A stretch of DNA of 64,000 nucleotides from Neisseria sp. KEM232 (GCF_002237445.1 NZ_CP022527.1:1054001-1118000), one strand, 5' to 3'; counted from the first letter of the stretch, positions 25,169 to 33,565 are shown. Notes: generated by a model from the letters alone, not told the origin. Translations and numbers: made by a program.

Positions 25169-27049
25169 TTAGAAACGGGTTCCCAAGCTGATGTGCCAGC
25201 GGATTTTTTTGTCCTGGTGGCCGTAGGCGATGTCGAAGGAGAAGGGGGCGACGGGGCTGAACCAGCGCACGCCGATGCCCGTGCCGTGTTTGAGTTTCAT
25301 GTCTTGGAAGCTGTGCGCCGCGTCGCCCATGTCGTGGAACAGGGCGGCGGAGAAGCTTTTGTTGATGGGGAACTGGTATTCGGCGCTGGCAACGGCGAGG
25401 GCGCGGGCGGGCAGGACGGAGCCGGAGGGGCCGGCCAGGCCGATGCTGTCGAGTTCGTAGCCGCGCACGGAGGTGGCGCCGCCGGTGCGGAAACGCAGCA
25501 CGGCGGGAGTGTCGCTGCTGTCGCTGGCGTTGACGAAGCCGATTTGGCCGCGGGCGACGAAGGTGCCGATTTTTTTGTTCTCGGGTGTGAAGTAGTAGCC
25601 CGCCCGCGCGGCGATGCGCTGCATGGCCGAGGAGGACATCAGGCTGCCGAGGGTGGTGCCGCCTTTGATGTCGAGGAAGTAGCCGTTTTCGGGTCGCAGC
25701 AGGGTTTCGATGCTCTGTTTTTTCCACGAGGCGGTGAGCATGGTGGCGAAGGAGCGGCCGAGGTTGATTTTGGCGTCGGGAATTTTCGATTTGTCTTCGA
25801 CATACTCGATGCCCAGCCGCGATTCGATGCCGTTGCGGTCGCGCACGCGCCACAGACCGGCGGTGAGGGTTTCGGTTTCGAGTTTCTGCGTGGTTTTGCG
25901 GTTGAAGGAGAGCGAGCCTGTCCAGTAGTGGCCGTTGCTGCTGCGCGGCTGGCTGACGCCGGCGGCCACGGTCTGCTCGTATTTGTCGCCGTTGAGCACC
26001 AGCGATCCGGTGTAGCCGCGGCCGAAGAGGTTATAGTGGTCGTAGCCGAACGAGCCGCCCAAGCCGTATTCGGAATCGAAACGCACGCCCAGTTCCAGCT
26101 TCTGCCGCTTCATTTCCGACACGGCCACTTTCACCGGCACGCGGTCGCCGCTGAGCCTGTCGAAATCGGCCTGCACCGACGCGCCCGAATAGTGGCTGTC
26201 CTGTTCGAGCGCCTGCTGGTAGTCGAGCAGCTTGTCCAAATCGTAGGGCGAACCGGGGGCAAACTGCGCCAGCCCGCGCACCACGCTTTCGGGATAGCGC
26301 TTGGTGCCGCTGATTTCCAAATCGCCGAAGTAAACCGGTTTGCCGCTTTCCACCGCCACCGACAAATCGGCGCTGCGTTTGGCCGGGTCGACCAAAGCGC
26401 GGGTGGAGGAAAATTCCGCCAGCGGGTATTTCTTGCGCCGCACGGCCGATAACACCGAGGTTTTGCTGCTGCTCCAATCGTCCTGGTTGAAGACGCTGCC
26501 CACCGGCAGCGCCCAGTTTTCCAAAGCCGAACGGTAATACGCGCCGAGGTTTTCGTCTTGCAGCACATCGCCGAGAATGGCAACGCTGACATTGCCCGTC
26601 GTCGTCTGCGCCCCGCTCTCCACCTTCACCAGATAGCCCGCGCCCTGCCGCGACACCGTCACCCGCGCGTTGAAATAACCCTTGGTTTTCAGCATCATCA
26701 GCACCTGCTCGGGCGCTTCCTCGGCGAGAAACTCCATCTGCTCTTCGTCAAGCACTTCCTCCTGCTGCTGCGTAATCAGCGGCAGGTGCGTTTCAATCAT
26801 CTCCTTCACATCGGCGGGCGCGGCCTCCACTGTCACGGGAAACTTCGGTTTCAGCGCCGCCGCACCGTCTTCTGTTTTTTTGTTCAAACCGAGACGGTTT
26901 TTCACCCGTTGGGCAAACGAAGGCTTCTGCTCCGCCGCGTTTTCAGACGGCCTCTCCTGCTTTGCGGCATCGGAGAGGCCGTCTGAAAACGCGGCGGCAG
27001 GCAGGCCGAGCGCGAACAAAAAAACAAAGGCGGCGGATGGGCGGTTCAT
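25169..27049 (-). CDS. tamA: Translocation and assembly module subunit TamA (Omp85 family)
   Basis: 626-residue outer-membrane protein: signal peptide (MNRPSAAFVFLFALGLPAAA), three POTRA domains, then a 16-strand Omp85 barrel ending in an aromatic residue (LGTRF). Barrel signatures GGATSVRGYELDSIG (the VRGF-type loop-6 motif) and GIGVRWFSPVAPFSFDIAYG are clear. A DUS encodes FSDGL right at the signal-peptide cleavage region and another gives RPSEN in the linker. The frame is open 82 codons upstream, but the signal peptide fixes the ATG at 27049. It makes an operon with tamB. Confidence 0.92.
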   Translation of the reverse strand: MNRPSAAFVFLFALGLPAAAFSDGLSDAAKQERPSENAAEQKPSFAQRVKNRLGLNKKTEDGAAALKPKFPVTVEAAPADVKEMIETHLPLITQQQEEVLDEEQMEFLAEEAPEQVLMMLKTKGYFNARVTVSRQGAGYLVKVESGAQTTTGNVSVAILGDVLQDENLGAYYRSALENWALPVGSVFNQDDWSSSKTSVLSAVRRKKYPLAEFSSTRALVDPAKRSADLSVAVESGKPVYFGDLEISGTKRYPESVVRGLAQFAPGSPYDLDKLLDYQQALEQDSHYSGASVQADFDRLSGDRVPVKVAVSEMKRQKLELGVRFDSEYGLGGSFGYDHYNLFGRGYTGSLVLNGDKYEQTVAAGVSQPRSSNGHYWTGSLSFNRKTTQKLETETLTAGLWRVRDRNGIESRLGIEYVEDKSKIPDAKINLGRSFATMLTASWKKQSIETLLRPENGYFLDIKGGTTLGSLMSSSAMQRIAARAGYYFTPENKKIGTFVARGQIGFVNASDSSDTPAVLRFRTGGATSVRGYELDSIGLAGPSGSVLPARALAVASAEYQFPINKSFSAALFHDMGDAAHSFQDMKLKHGTGIGVRWFSPVAPFSFDIAYGHQDKKIRWHISLGTRF

Positions 27050-27164
27050 GGCGGGAAACGGCAGACGGTACGGGTTGGCAAAAGAGCGCGGATTGTAACA
27101 CCGTTTCATTTTGCCAGACACGCGGCCGCCGACGGGCGGAAGAGCGTGCCGCCGCAACGGCGCA

Positions 27165-27227
27165 GAGGCCGTCTGAAACACCGTTCCGACGGCATTTGAA
27201 CAGGGCGCTGCGCTTTCAGACGGCCTC
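27165..27227. repeat. Inverted DUS pair between divergent tamA and maf
   Basis: GAGGCCGTCTGAAA at the left, TTTCAGACGGCCTC at the right, with a 35-base interior; likely too wide for an efficient terminator. Confidence 0.6.
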
Positions 27228-27239
27228 TGCCGATGCCGA

Positions 27240-27245
27240 TATAAT
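27240..27245 (+). promoter_or_regulatory. -10 box of maf
   Basis: TATAAT, 34 bases before the maf ATG and 12 bases behind a DUS. No good -35 box. Confidence 0.45.
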
Positions 27246-27278
27246 GCCGCCCTTCCCCGCGCAAACAGGAAACCCGAC

Positions 27279-27887
27279 ATGACCGCACCCCTCATTTATC
27301 TCGCCTCCGGCAGCCCGCGCCGCCGCGAAATCCTCGAAAACCTCGGCTTTGCCGTCGAACGCGCCGCCACCGACATCGACGAAACGCCCCGTCCGCACGA
27401 AGACCCCGCCGCCTACGTCGTCCGCATGGCGCGCGAAAAAAACGCCGCCGCCCTTGCCGTACGGCGCTCGGCGGGCAAAGCGCCGAGTGCCGCCCCCGTG
27501 CTCAGTGCCGACACCGCCGTCGTCCTCGACGGGCAAATCCTCGGCAAACCCGAATCGCCCGACCACGCCCGCACCATGCTCGCCGCCCTCTCCGGCCGCG
27601 AACACCAAGTCCTCACCGCCGTCTGCCTGTTTTCAGACGGCCTCACATCCTGCGCCCTGCACACCGCCACCGTCGCCTTTGCCGAAATCGACGACGCGCA
27701 AATCGACGCCTACGTCGCAAGCGGCGAACCGCTCGATAAGGCGGGCGCCTACGGCATACAGGGCATAGGCGGCGTTTTCGTGCGCAGCCTCAACGGCAGC
27801 CACAGCGGCGTGATGGGTCTGCCCGTTTACGAAACCTGCGCCCTGCTGCGCCAGGCGGGCTGCCCCGTGCCGCCGTTTGCCACATAG
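27279..27887 (+). CDS. maf: Maf-family nucleoside triphosphate pyrophosphatase (YhdE-like)
   Basis: House-cleaning enzyme that hydrolyses dTTP/UTP or modified nucleotides to monophosphates. 202 residues. Maf signatures are complete: LASGSPRRREILENLG, DIDETPRPHEDPAAYVVRMAREK, LSADTAVVLDGQILGKP, LSGREHQVLTAV, and GEPLDKAGAYGIQG near the C-terminus. The QG ending of that last motif and the pattern around ADTAV fit the YhdE (dTTPase) branch. A DUS encodes FSDGL in a surface loop. Confidence 0.92.
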   Translation: MTAPLIYLASGSPRRREILENLGFAVERAATDIDETPRPHEDPAAYVVRMAREKNAAALAVRRSAGKAPSAAPVLSADTAVVLDGQILGKPESPDHARTMLAALSGREHQVLTAVCLFSDGLTSCALHTATVAFAEIDDAQIDAYVASGEPLDKAGAYGIQGIGGVFVRSLNGSHSGVMGLPVYETCALLRQAGCPVPPFAT

Positions 27888-27934
27888 CACAGAGGCCGTC
27901 TGAAAGCCGCAAGGCTTATGCGCCCGTGCCGAAA

Positions 27935-27971
27935 AAAGGCCGTCTGAAAACAGGATTTCAGACGGCCTTTC
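27935..27971 (+). terminator. Inverted DUS pair after maf
   Basis: AAAAGGCCGTCTGAAA, short loop, complement. Another inverted pair lies at 28028-28070 before the tsaB promoter. Confidence 0.75.
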
Positions 27972-28073
27972 TGCCCGCACGCTTTCCCGAAACACACCAA
28001 GCCGCTGCCGCAACACACGAGCGGATTGAGGCCGTCTGAAAAGATTCCGCCGGGCGTTTCAGACGGCCTCTCC

Positions 28074-28082
28074 TGCTATAAT
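28074..28082 (+). promoter_or_regulatory. Extended -10 promoter of tsaB-rimI
   Basis: TGcTATAAT, 31 bases before the tsaB ATG, directly behind a DUS hairpin. Confidence 0.5.
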
Positions 28083-28113
28083 CCGCCCCTTTTCCAACCC
28101 CGCTCCCGCCGCC

Positions 28114-28794
28114 ATGCAGCCCGATTTTTCCCGCCCCGTCCTCGCCATCGACACCTCCACCTCCGTCCTCTCCCTCGCCCTCTTCGCGCACGGCCGCCTG
28201 TTTGCCTGCCACGAAGAAGCGGGCAACCGCCAGTCGGCGCTGGTTCTGCCGCAGATCGGGCGGCTGTTTGGCGAAGCGGGCGTGTCTGCCGCCGATCTGT
28301 CGTGCATTGTCTACGCGCAGGGGCCGGGGGCGTTTACGGGACTGCGTATCGGCCTGGGCGTGGCGCAGGGCTTGGCCGCGCCCTTCGGCCTGCCGCTGGT
28401 GGGCGTGCCCTGTTTGGACGCGGCGGCTTATCTGGTGCGCGGGCGCGGCGTGCTGGCGGCGGCGGACGCGCGGATGGGCGAGGTGTTTTACGCGTGGTTT
28501 GACACGGAAAACCGCCGCCGCCTCAGCCCCTATCAGGTCGGACGCGCGGCGGACATCGTGCCGCCCGAGGGCGTATCGTTCACGCACGGCATCGGCAACG
28601 CCTTCGCGCTGGCCGATCCGCCGCCCTTTGCCGGTTCGCCCGCGATGCCGACGGCGGCAGACTATCTGCGTCTGGCGCAGACGGGCGCATATGCGGCGGG
28701 CGACGCCGCCGACGCTTCGCTGCTCTATGTGCGCGACAAAATCGCCCTCACCGCCGCCGAGCAGGCGGCACGCAAAGCGGCGGGCGGCGCATGA
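28114..28794 (+). CDS. tsaB: tRNA threonylcarbamoyladenosine synthesis protein TsaB
   Basis: Partner of TsaD and TsaE in making t6A37 on ANN-decoding tRNAs; an inactive ASKHA-fold paralogue of TsaD. 226 residues. Recognised by LAIDTSTSVLSLALF at the N-terminus, the QSALVLPQIGRLF helix, YAQGPGAFTGLRIGLGVAQGLA, and ARMGEVFYAWF. First gene of an operon: it overlaps rimI by 4 bases (ATGA). The tsaC gene for the preceding reaction is also in this window, at 40533. Confidence 0.93.
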   Translation: MQPDFSRPVLAIDTSTSVLSLALFAHGRLFACHEEAGNRQSALVLPQIGRLFGEAGVSAADLSCIVYAQGPGAFTGLRIGLGVAQGLAAPFGLPLVGVPCLDAAAYLVRGRGVLAAADARMGEVFYAWFDTENRRRLSPYQVGRAADIVPPEGVSFTHGIGNAFALADPPPFAGSPAMPTAADYLRLAQTGAYAAGDAADASLLYVRDKIALTAAEQAARKAAGGA

Positions 28795-29234
28795 ACATCC
28801 GCCCTGCCCTGACAAGCGACTGCGCCGCGCTGGCCGCCGTCGACCGCGCCTGCAACCCCTCGCCGTGGTCGGAAAACCAGTTTCAGACGGCCTTAAACCA
28901 AGCCTGCGGTACCGTGCTGCTTGCGGAAGCCGACGGTGCGCCCGCCGCCTTTATCGTCTGGCAGACCGTGGCGGGCGAATCGGAGCTGCACCTGATTGCC
29001 ACCGCGCCCGCCACGCGCCGCCAAGGCTATGCCGACGCGCTGCTGCGCCGCTGGTTGGCCGACTGCGCCGCCAACGGCGTGACCCGCCTGCTGCTGGAAG
29101 TGCGCGAATCGAACGCTGCCGCGCAGGCGCTCTACCGCAAACACGGCTTTTCCGACGCGGCGCGGCGGCGCGGCTATTATTCCCTGCCCGACGGCGCGCG
29201 CGAAGACGCGCTGATTATGGAGAAAATATGTTAA
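28791..29234 (+). CDS. rimI: Ribosomal protein S18 alanine N-acetyltransferase
   Basis: GNAT-family acetyltransferase, 147 residues. Visible are the N-terminal CNPSPWSENQFQTAL segment (the SPWS/T motif typical of RimI), the acetyl-CoA-binding loop TAPATRRQGYADALL, LLLEVRESNAAAQALYRKHGF and the YYSLPDGAREDALIMEK ending. FQTA is encoded by an in-frame DUS yet still occupies the usual position in this motif region. Overlaps tsaB by 4 bases and the next gene by 7. Confidence 0.92.
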   Translation: MNIRPALTSDCAALAAVDRACNPSPWSENQFQTALNQACGTVLLAEADGAPAAFIVWQTVAGESELHLIATAPATRRQGYADALLRRWLADCAANGVTRLLLEVRESNAAAQALYRKHGFSDAARRRGYYSLPDGAREDALIMEKIC

Positions 29235-30097
29235 GCAGCCGCTACCTCCACCTGCACGAAGCACTCGATCTGGGCCCGATGTGGCTGAAACGGGGCGCGA
29301 AACTCGTGGCCGCCGACGCGGAAAACAAAGGGCAAACCGCCGTTCAGACGGCCTCCGTGCCGCAAACCGCCGCAACAGAACGGCCGTCTGAAAACACCGC
29401 GCCGACGTCAGCCGCGCCCGTTGCCGCGCCCGACCCAACCCGCAACGCCGCCGTTCAGACGGCCGCGGCAAAAAGGCCGTCTGAAAACATCAGGCCGTCT
29501 GAGAACGCCCGCGCCGCCGCCATGGCCGCCGTCGGCAGCAGCATAGGCGGCTACTACAAATCGCAGGAGCGCGCCGCGCAACTGGCCGCGCCGCCCGAAC
29601 GCCGCGCCGCCGAAACCGCCGCGCCCGTCTTCCGCAGCGTGGCCGAACACAAAGCCGCCCTTGCCGCCAGCGTCGCCCCCGCCCGCGTGATGGCCGTGTC
29701 CGTCTGCCCCGCGCCGGAAGACATCGCCGCCGGACGCCTGTTCGGCGGCGCGGCGGGCGTGCTGCTGGGCAATATGTTTGCCGCCATCGGCCTGGCCGAC
29801 GCCGACGTGCGCCGCACCAGCTGGCTGGAAAACAGCGAATTTTCCCCGAGCGCCGCACAAATCGAAGCCGCCGCCACCCGCGTGCAGGCCGAACGCGAGT
29901 TGTGCGGCGCATCCGCCGTGCTGCTGCTCGGCCGCTTCGACCACCCCGCCCACACCGCCGCCCTGCCGCAGGTATTCGCGGGCATCCCCGTGTTCGCCGT
30001 CCCCCACCCCGCCCGCCTGCTGCGCCAACCCGAACTGAAAGCCGCCGCCTGGCAGGAACTCAAACGCCTGCGGCAGTTTTTGCACAGCGCTGCGTAG
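29228..30097 (+). CDS. Uracil-DNA glycosylase family 4-like protein, probably catalytically degenerate, with DUS-rich linker
   Basis: 289 residues. The C-terminal half follows the family-4 UDG pattern: AAGRLFGGAAGVLLGNMFAAIGL resembles the G.PFVG.AG.LL..ML.AIGL stretch, and FAGIPVFAVPHPARLLRQP then AAWQELKRLRQFL matches the HPA-type motif and final helix. The active-site GEGPG/GEAPG is replaced by CPAPED, and only two cysteines remain, too few for the usual Fe-S cluster. Residues about 35-100 are a Pro/Ala-rich linker in which five DUS copies encode VQTA and RPSEN repeats. tsaB-rimI-udg is a common operon order in beta-proteobacteria. A non-enzymatic or altered role is inference. Confidence 0.65.
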   Translation: MLSSRYLHLHEALDLGPMWLKRGAKLVAADAENKGQTAVQTASVPQTAATERPSENTAPTSAAPVAAPDPTRNAAVQTAAAKRPSENIRPSENARAAAMAAVGSSIGGYYKSQERAAQLAAPPERRAAETAAPVFRSVAEHKAALAASVAPARVMAVSVCPAPEDIAAGRLFGGAAGVLLGNMFAAIGLADADVRRTSWLENSEFSPSAAQIEAAATRVQAERELCGASAVLLLGRFDHPAHTAALPQVFAGIPVFAVPHPARLLRQPELKAAAWQELKRLRQFLHSAA

Positions 30098-30153
30098 GCT
30101 GTTTTCCAACCCGTGCAGAGAACGGCGTTTTGCCGCTTCCGTTTGGAGCATAC

Positions 30154-30658
30154 GATGAATAAAAACAACCGCCGCCGCGAGAAAAAAAACCGCCGCCAAC
30201 GAAGTCAGGCGGGCGTTTTACGCCGTTTGGGATTCGGACATCGTCAACACCGTGCCCAACCGCGAACTGATGCGGCTGTGGCGTGATTTTGTCGCCGCCG
30301 AAATCCTGCCGCTGGCCGAATCCGACGGCGCGGCGGAAGACCCGGCCTGCGCCGCCGCCTTTGCAGACGGCCTGATTACCGCGCACCGGCTGCGCGTCCG
30401 CGCCCGTATTTCATGGTGCGGCAGCGAGAGCGGCGGAGAGGGACGCGAACACGGCATACGGCGCATCAGCCGTTTTTTCCTAAGCCCCGATACGACAACC
30501 GAACCCGTCTCCGCCTGCCGGGCGACATCGGCGAAGACCTGATGCTGCTGTTGCAGGAAATGCACGATATCGACAGCGGCCTGTGCGCCAAGTTCGCCGA
30601 TTTTTTATGCGCGGCGGCAGGCACAAAAAACGCCCCGCCCGAACCGGACAGAAAATGA
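30154..30658 (+). pseudogene. Frameshifted gene of unknown function
   Basis: A good ribosome site (GGAG, 30145-30148) precedes an ATG at 30154, but the frame fails quickly. Continuous protein-like sequence is recovered by moving back one base at an A8 tract (30182-30189), giving NEVRRAFYAVWDSDIVNTV and so on, and again near a T6 tract (30473-30478), giving LRLPGDIGEDLMLLLQEM and a C-terminal helix to 30658. Restored product is about 168 residues, soluble, no family recognised. Both lesions are single-base losses in homopolymers, so decay, phase variation or sequencing error are all possible. Confidence 0.55.
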
Positions 30659-30672
30659 TGCTGCCGCAACGG

Positions 30673-30714
30673 CAAAGGCCGTCTGAACGCCCAACCCGCT
30701 TTCAGACGGCCTTT
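30673..30714. terminator. Inverted DUS pair
   Basis: AAAGGCCGTCTGAACGC and GCTTTCAGACGGCCTTT, directly after the frameshifted gene. Confidence 0.7.
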
Positions 30715-30782
30715 CGTTTGAATGCGGCACGCCCTGCAAAACGGAGGCCGTCTGAAAATGCGGGCTGTACGTTTTGCCCATG

Positions 30783-30823
30783 CAAAAGGCCGTCCCTGCC
30801 TGTTCGGACAGAGACGGCCTTTT
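30783..30823. terminator. Hairpin between convergent genes, half-DUS arms
   Basis: GCAAAAGGCCGTC and GACGGCCTTTTCG form the stem, with CCTGCCTGTTCGGACAGA inside. Only the first part of the DUS is used. Confidence 0.65.
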
Positions 30824-30836
30824 CGCTTTTTCCCGT

Positions 30837-31328
30837 TTAAAACGAGGCATGGCGCAGCAGATATTTCAGCCACGGCATCAGCAGCGCCGCCATCAGACCC
30901 GCCGCCGCACCGCAAGCCGCGCCGTGCACGCCTGCCGTTGCCAGACCTGCCAGTGCGCCGCCCGCGATGCCGAACAGCAGCCGTCCGCTGCGGCCAAAGA
31001 GCGGTTCGCCGCCTGCGTCTTCGGCGTCTTCTTCGATGAAATAAAGGACGAACAGCGTCGCCAAAGCCGCCGTTTGTGCGAAAAACAAGCGCAACGTCTT
31101 CGCAGCAAGCAGCGTGGCGGAGAGGCCGCTTGAAAAGCCGTTTTCCATGACGGCGCGCACAATTTCTGCCATCAGGGAAAACAGCGGCACGAGTGCGGCA
31201 AACGCCGTGACCATGCCGAGGGCAAAGAGTTTTTCCACCGGCTTTTCCGACGGTTTCGCCCGCTGCGGCGGCACGGCGGCAGGCCGCGCGGCGCGGGTTT
31301 GGCGTTTTTTCGTTTTGCGTTTGTTCAC
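30837..31328 (-). CDS. Hypothetical membrane protein downstream of ribD
   Basis: 163 residues from a GTG start at 31328. A basic N-terminus (NKRKTKKRQTRAARPA) is followed by four hydrophobic segments (ALGMVTAFAALVPLFSLMAEI, FFAQTAALATLFVLYFI, LLFGIAGGALAGLATAGVHGA, AAAGLMAALLMPWLKYLL), so it is an inner-membrane protein with the N-terminus inside by the positive-inside rule. An ATG at 31397 would extend it through the DUS pair and overlap ribD; I prefer the shorter form. I do not recognise the family. Confidence 0.6.
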   Translation of the reverse strand: MNKRKTKKRQTRAARPAAVPPQRAKPSEKPVEKLFALGMVTAFAALVPLFSLMAEIVRAVMENGFSSGLSATLLAAKTLRLFFAQTAALATLFVLYFIEEDAEDAGGEPLFGRSGRLLFGIAGGALAGLATAGVHGAACGAAAGLMAALLMPWLKYLLRHASF

Positions 31329-31346
31329 GGGCTGTTTCCGCTGGTT

Positions 31347-31379
31347 GAGGCCGTCTGAAAGTGCGTTCAGACGGCCTCT
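31347..31379 (-). terminator. Inverted DUS pair over the ribD stop codon
   Basis: GAGGCCGTCTGAAA and the complementary TTCAGACGGCCTC with a 7-base loop; the right arm supplies the ribD TGA. Confidence 0.7.
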
Positions 31380-32497
31380 GTCCGCCGCAGCACCCATTTG
31401 ATATCGCCGTCGAGGATGTCGGCGGACACGGTGTGCCAGTGCGCGCGGGCGGCGAGGGCGGCGGGGTTTTCGGGCAGCTCGAACAGGCCGCGCGCCGCCG
31501 TGCCGAGGATTTTCGGCGCTTGGTAGAGGACGATTTCGTCAACCAAATCCGCCCGCAGCAGCGCGCCCGCCAGCGTCGCGCCCGCTTCGGCCAGCACTTC
31601 GCCCATGCCTTGTTCCGCCAGCGCGGCGAGGGCGGCGTTCAGGTCGATAAGGCCGTTTGAAAGCAGCGGCACGGTGCGGAGGGAAACGTGCGGAAAACGG
31701 GCGAAGGCGGCGTGTTTGGCGGGGTCGGTTTCGCCGGTGAGGATGATAACGGGGGCGGAGGGGTCGGCCAGCAGCTTGGCGCTTGGCGGCAGGCGCAGGC
31801 GGCTGTCGAGGACGACGCGCTCGGGCGGGCGCACGGTGGGGAAGGCGCGGACGGTGAGCAGCGGGTCGTCGGCGAGCACGGTGCCGATGCCGGTGAGCAC
31901 GGCGCAGCTTTCGGCGCGCAGTATCTGCACGTCGGCGCGGGCGGCGGCGTTGGTAATCCATTGGCTGCGGCCGTCTGAAAGGGCGGTTTTGCCGTCGAGC
32001 GAGGCGGCGCATTTGAGGCGGACGAAGGGGCGGCCGCGTTCGATGCGCGACAGGAAGCCGCGGTTGAGTTCGCGGGCTTCGGTTTCGAGCAGGCCGCATT
32101 CGGTGCGGATGCCCGCCGCCGCCAAGAGGGCGAGGCCGCGTCCGGCCACCTGCGGGTTGGGGTCGGACATGGCGGCGACGACGCGCGACACGCCCGCCGC
32201 AACGAGGGCTTCGGCGCAGGGCGGGGTGCGGCCGTGGTGGCTGCACGGTTCGAGGGTGACGTAGGCCGTTGCGCCGCGTGCGAGTTCCCCCGCCTGACGC
32301 AGGGCGTGCACTTCGGCATGGGGTTCGCCCGCGCGGACGTGGAAGCCCTGTCCGACAATCTGCCCGCCGCGTGCGATAACGCAGCCGACGCGGGGATTGG
32401 GGCTGGTGGAAAAACGGCCTTCGCGGGCAAGGGCGAGGGCGGCCTGCATATGGCGGCGGTCGGTGTCGGTGAAGGTTGGCTCTTGGGGGGAGGGCAT
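31367..32497 (-). CDS. ribD: Bifunctional riboflavin deaminase/reductase RibD
   Basis: Second and third steps of riboflavin synthesis. 376 residues: N-terminal zinc deaminase (HAEVHAL and EPCSHHGRTPPCAEAL zinc motifs at about residues 60-95, SPNPRVGCVIA before them) and C-terminal NADPH reductase of the DHFR fold (LKCAASLDGKTAL, TGIGTVLADDPLLTVR, the GAT.. loop EAGATLAGALL). Full length. Its stop codon lies in a DUS, so the C-terminus is TEAV. A small membrane protein follows on the same strand. Confidence 0.94.
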   Translation of the reverse strand: MPSPQEPTFTDTDRRHMQAALALAREGRFSTSPNPRVGCVIARGGQIVGQGFHVRAGEPHAEVHALRQAGELARGATAYVTLEPCSHHGRTPPCAEALVAAGVSRVVAAMSDPNPQVAGRGLALLAAAGIRTECGLLETEARELNRGFLSRIERGRPFVRLKCAASLDGKTALSDGRSQWITNAAARADVQILRAESCAVLTGIGTVLADDPLLTVRAFPTVRPPERVVLDSRLRLPPSAKLLADPSAPVIILTGETDPAKHAAFARFPHVSLRTVPLLSNGLIDLNAALAALAEQGMGEVLAEAGATLAGALLRADLVDEIVLYQAPKILGTAARGLFELPENPAALAARAHWHTVSADILDGDIKWVLRRTEAV

Positions 32498-32567
32498 TTC
32501 AGACGGCCTTTCGGAACGGAAAACGGGGGCGGATTATAGCGGCGCCCGGATGGGGCGGAAAACGGTT

Positions 32568-32600
32568 GAGGCCGTCTGAAAGCGTGGTTTCAGACGGCCT
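32568..32600. terminator. Inverted DUS pair between ribD and rpiA
   Basis: GAGGCCGTCTGAAA and TTTCAGACGGCCT, behind rpiA on the minus strand. Confidence 0.75.
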
Positions 32601-32627
32601 TGATGCGGTGTTTGTCTAGGATCCGGC

Positions 32628-33296
32628 TCAGCCGCCGATGGTGATGGTTTCCACGCCGCTTGCGCGTGCCAGCAGCAGCACGTCGGCGGTGTCGCGGGCG
32701 AAGAGGCCGTTTTCCACCACGCCGGTGATTTTGTTGATTTCTTCTTCCATCGTCAGCGGACGCGACAAATCGAGGCCGGAGACGTCAAGGATTTCGTTGC
32801 CGCTGTCGGTGGTGAAGCCGACGCGCAATTCGGGTTCGCCGCCCAGCGCGAGCAGTTTGCGCGCCACCAGCGAGCGGGCGGCGGGAATCACTTCGACGGG
32901 AAGCGGGAAGCGGCCGAGGCGGGTGACGTATTTGCTTTCGTCGGCGATGCAGACAAAGCGCTCCGAGGCGCTGGCGACGATTTTTTCGCGCAAAAGGGCG
33001 CCGCCGCCGCCTTTGATCATTTGCAGGCTGTGGTTCACTTCGTCGGCGCCGTCGATGTAAACGGCCAGCCGCACCACGTCGCTCAAAGTCACTTCGGGAA
33101 TTTCATACTGCGCCAGCAGCTCGGAGGTGGCTTTGGAGCTGCTGACCGCGCCTTTGACGGCTTTGCCGCTTTCGGCCAGGGCTTTGATGAAGTGGTTGAC
33201 GGTGGAACCCGTGCCGATGCCGATGTATTCGTTTTCGGGCACGAAGCCGACGGCTTTTTCGCCCGCCATGCGTTTCAGATCGTCTTGTGCTGCCAT
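32628..33296 (-). CDS. rpiA: Ribose-5-phosphate isomerase A
   Basis: Interconverts ribose-5-phosphate and ribulose-5-phosphate in the pentose phosphate pathway. 222 residues, normal length. Signatures: GIGTGSTVNHFIKAL (phosphate loop), SSSKATSELL, VYIDGADEVNHSLQMIKGGGGALLREK with the catalytic Asp and Glu, and the ATSG..T.TIGG-like ending GVETITIGG. AAAAAGGAG precedes the ATG at 33296; the frame is open upstream but without protein character. Confidence 0.95.
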   Translation of the reverse strand: MAAQDDLKRMAGEKAVGFVPENEYIGIGTGSTVNHFIKALAESGKAVKGAVSSSKATSELLAQYEIPEVTLSDVVRLAVYIDGADEVNHSLQMIKGGGGALLREKIVASASERFVCIADESKYVTRLGRFPLPVEVIPAARSLVARKLLALGGEPELRVGFTTDSGNEILDVSGLDLSRPLTMEEEINKITGVVENGLFARDTADVLLLARASGVETITIGG

Positions 33297-33456
33297 GTTC
33301 TGCTCCTTTTTGTCGTGGTTGGTTTGTCGGGCGGCATGATACCGAAAGGCAGGGGGCGGCGGAAGCGCGGGGCGGCCGCGGCGGCGGGAAAACGGCGGCT
33401 GTTTGACCCATCGCAAAGGTGGGGACAGGAGGCCGTCTGAAAGCCTGCAAGGCTCG

Positions 33457-33494
33457 TGTGTAGGATGTGCCGCCCAAGCGGCGCACCCTATACG
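33457..33494. repeat. Short dispersed inverted repeat (TAGGRTGTG family)
   Basis: TAGGATGTGCCGCCC and GCGGCGCACCCTA form 12-13 base arms with a tiny loop. Related copies lie at 9165-9279 and 60475-60505. All three are intergenic and next to DUS. Confidence 0.6.
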
Positions 33495-33499
33495 AAACA

Positions 33500-33543
33500 A
33501 AAAGGCCGTCTGAAAACCCGATTTGGATTTTCAGACGGCCTTT
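33500..33543 (-). terminator. Inverted DUS pair after fabF
   Basis: AAAAAGGCCGTCTGAAAACC and its complement; read on the minus strand it follows fabF by some 20 bases and ends in a T-run. Confidence 0.8.
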
Positions 33544-33565
33544 GCACCTGCTGCAACGGGCACGG

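Noticed and set aside
30466..31542. 358-codon minus-strand frame
   Set aside because: Crosses two DUS hairpins and overlaps both ribD and the membrane-protein gene in another frame; no protein family pattern.
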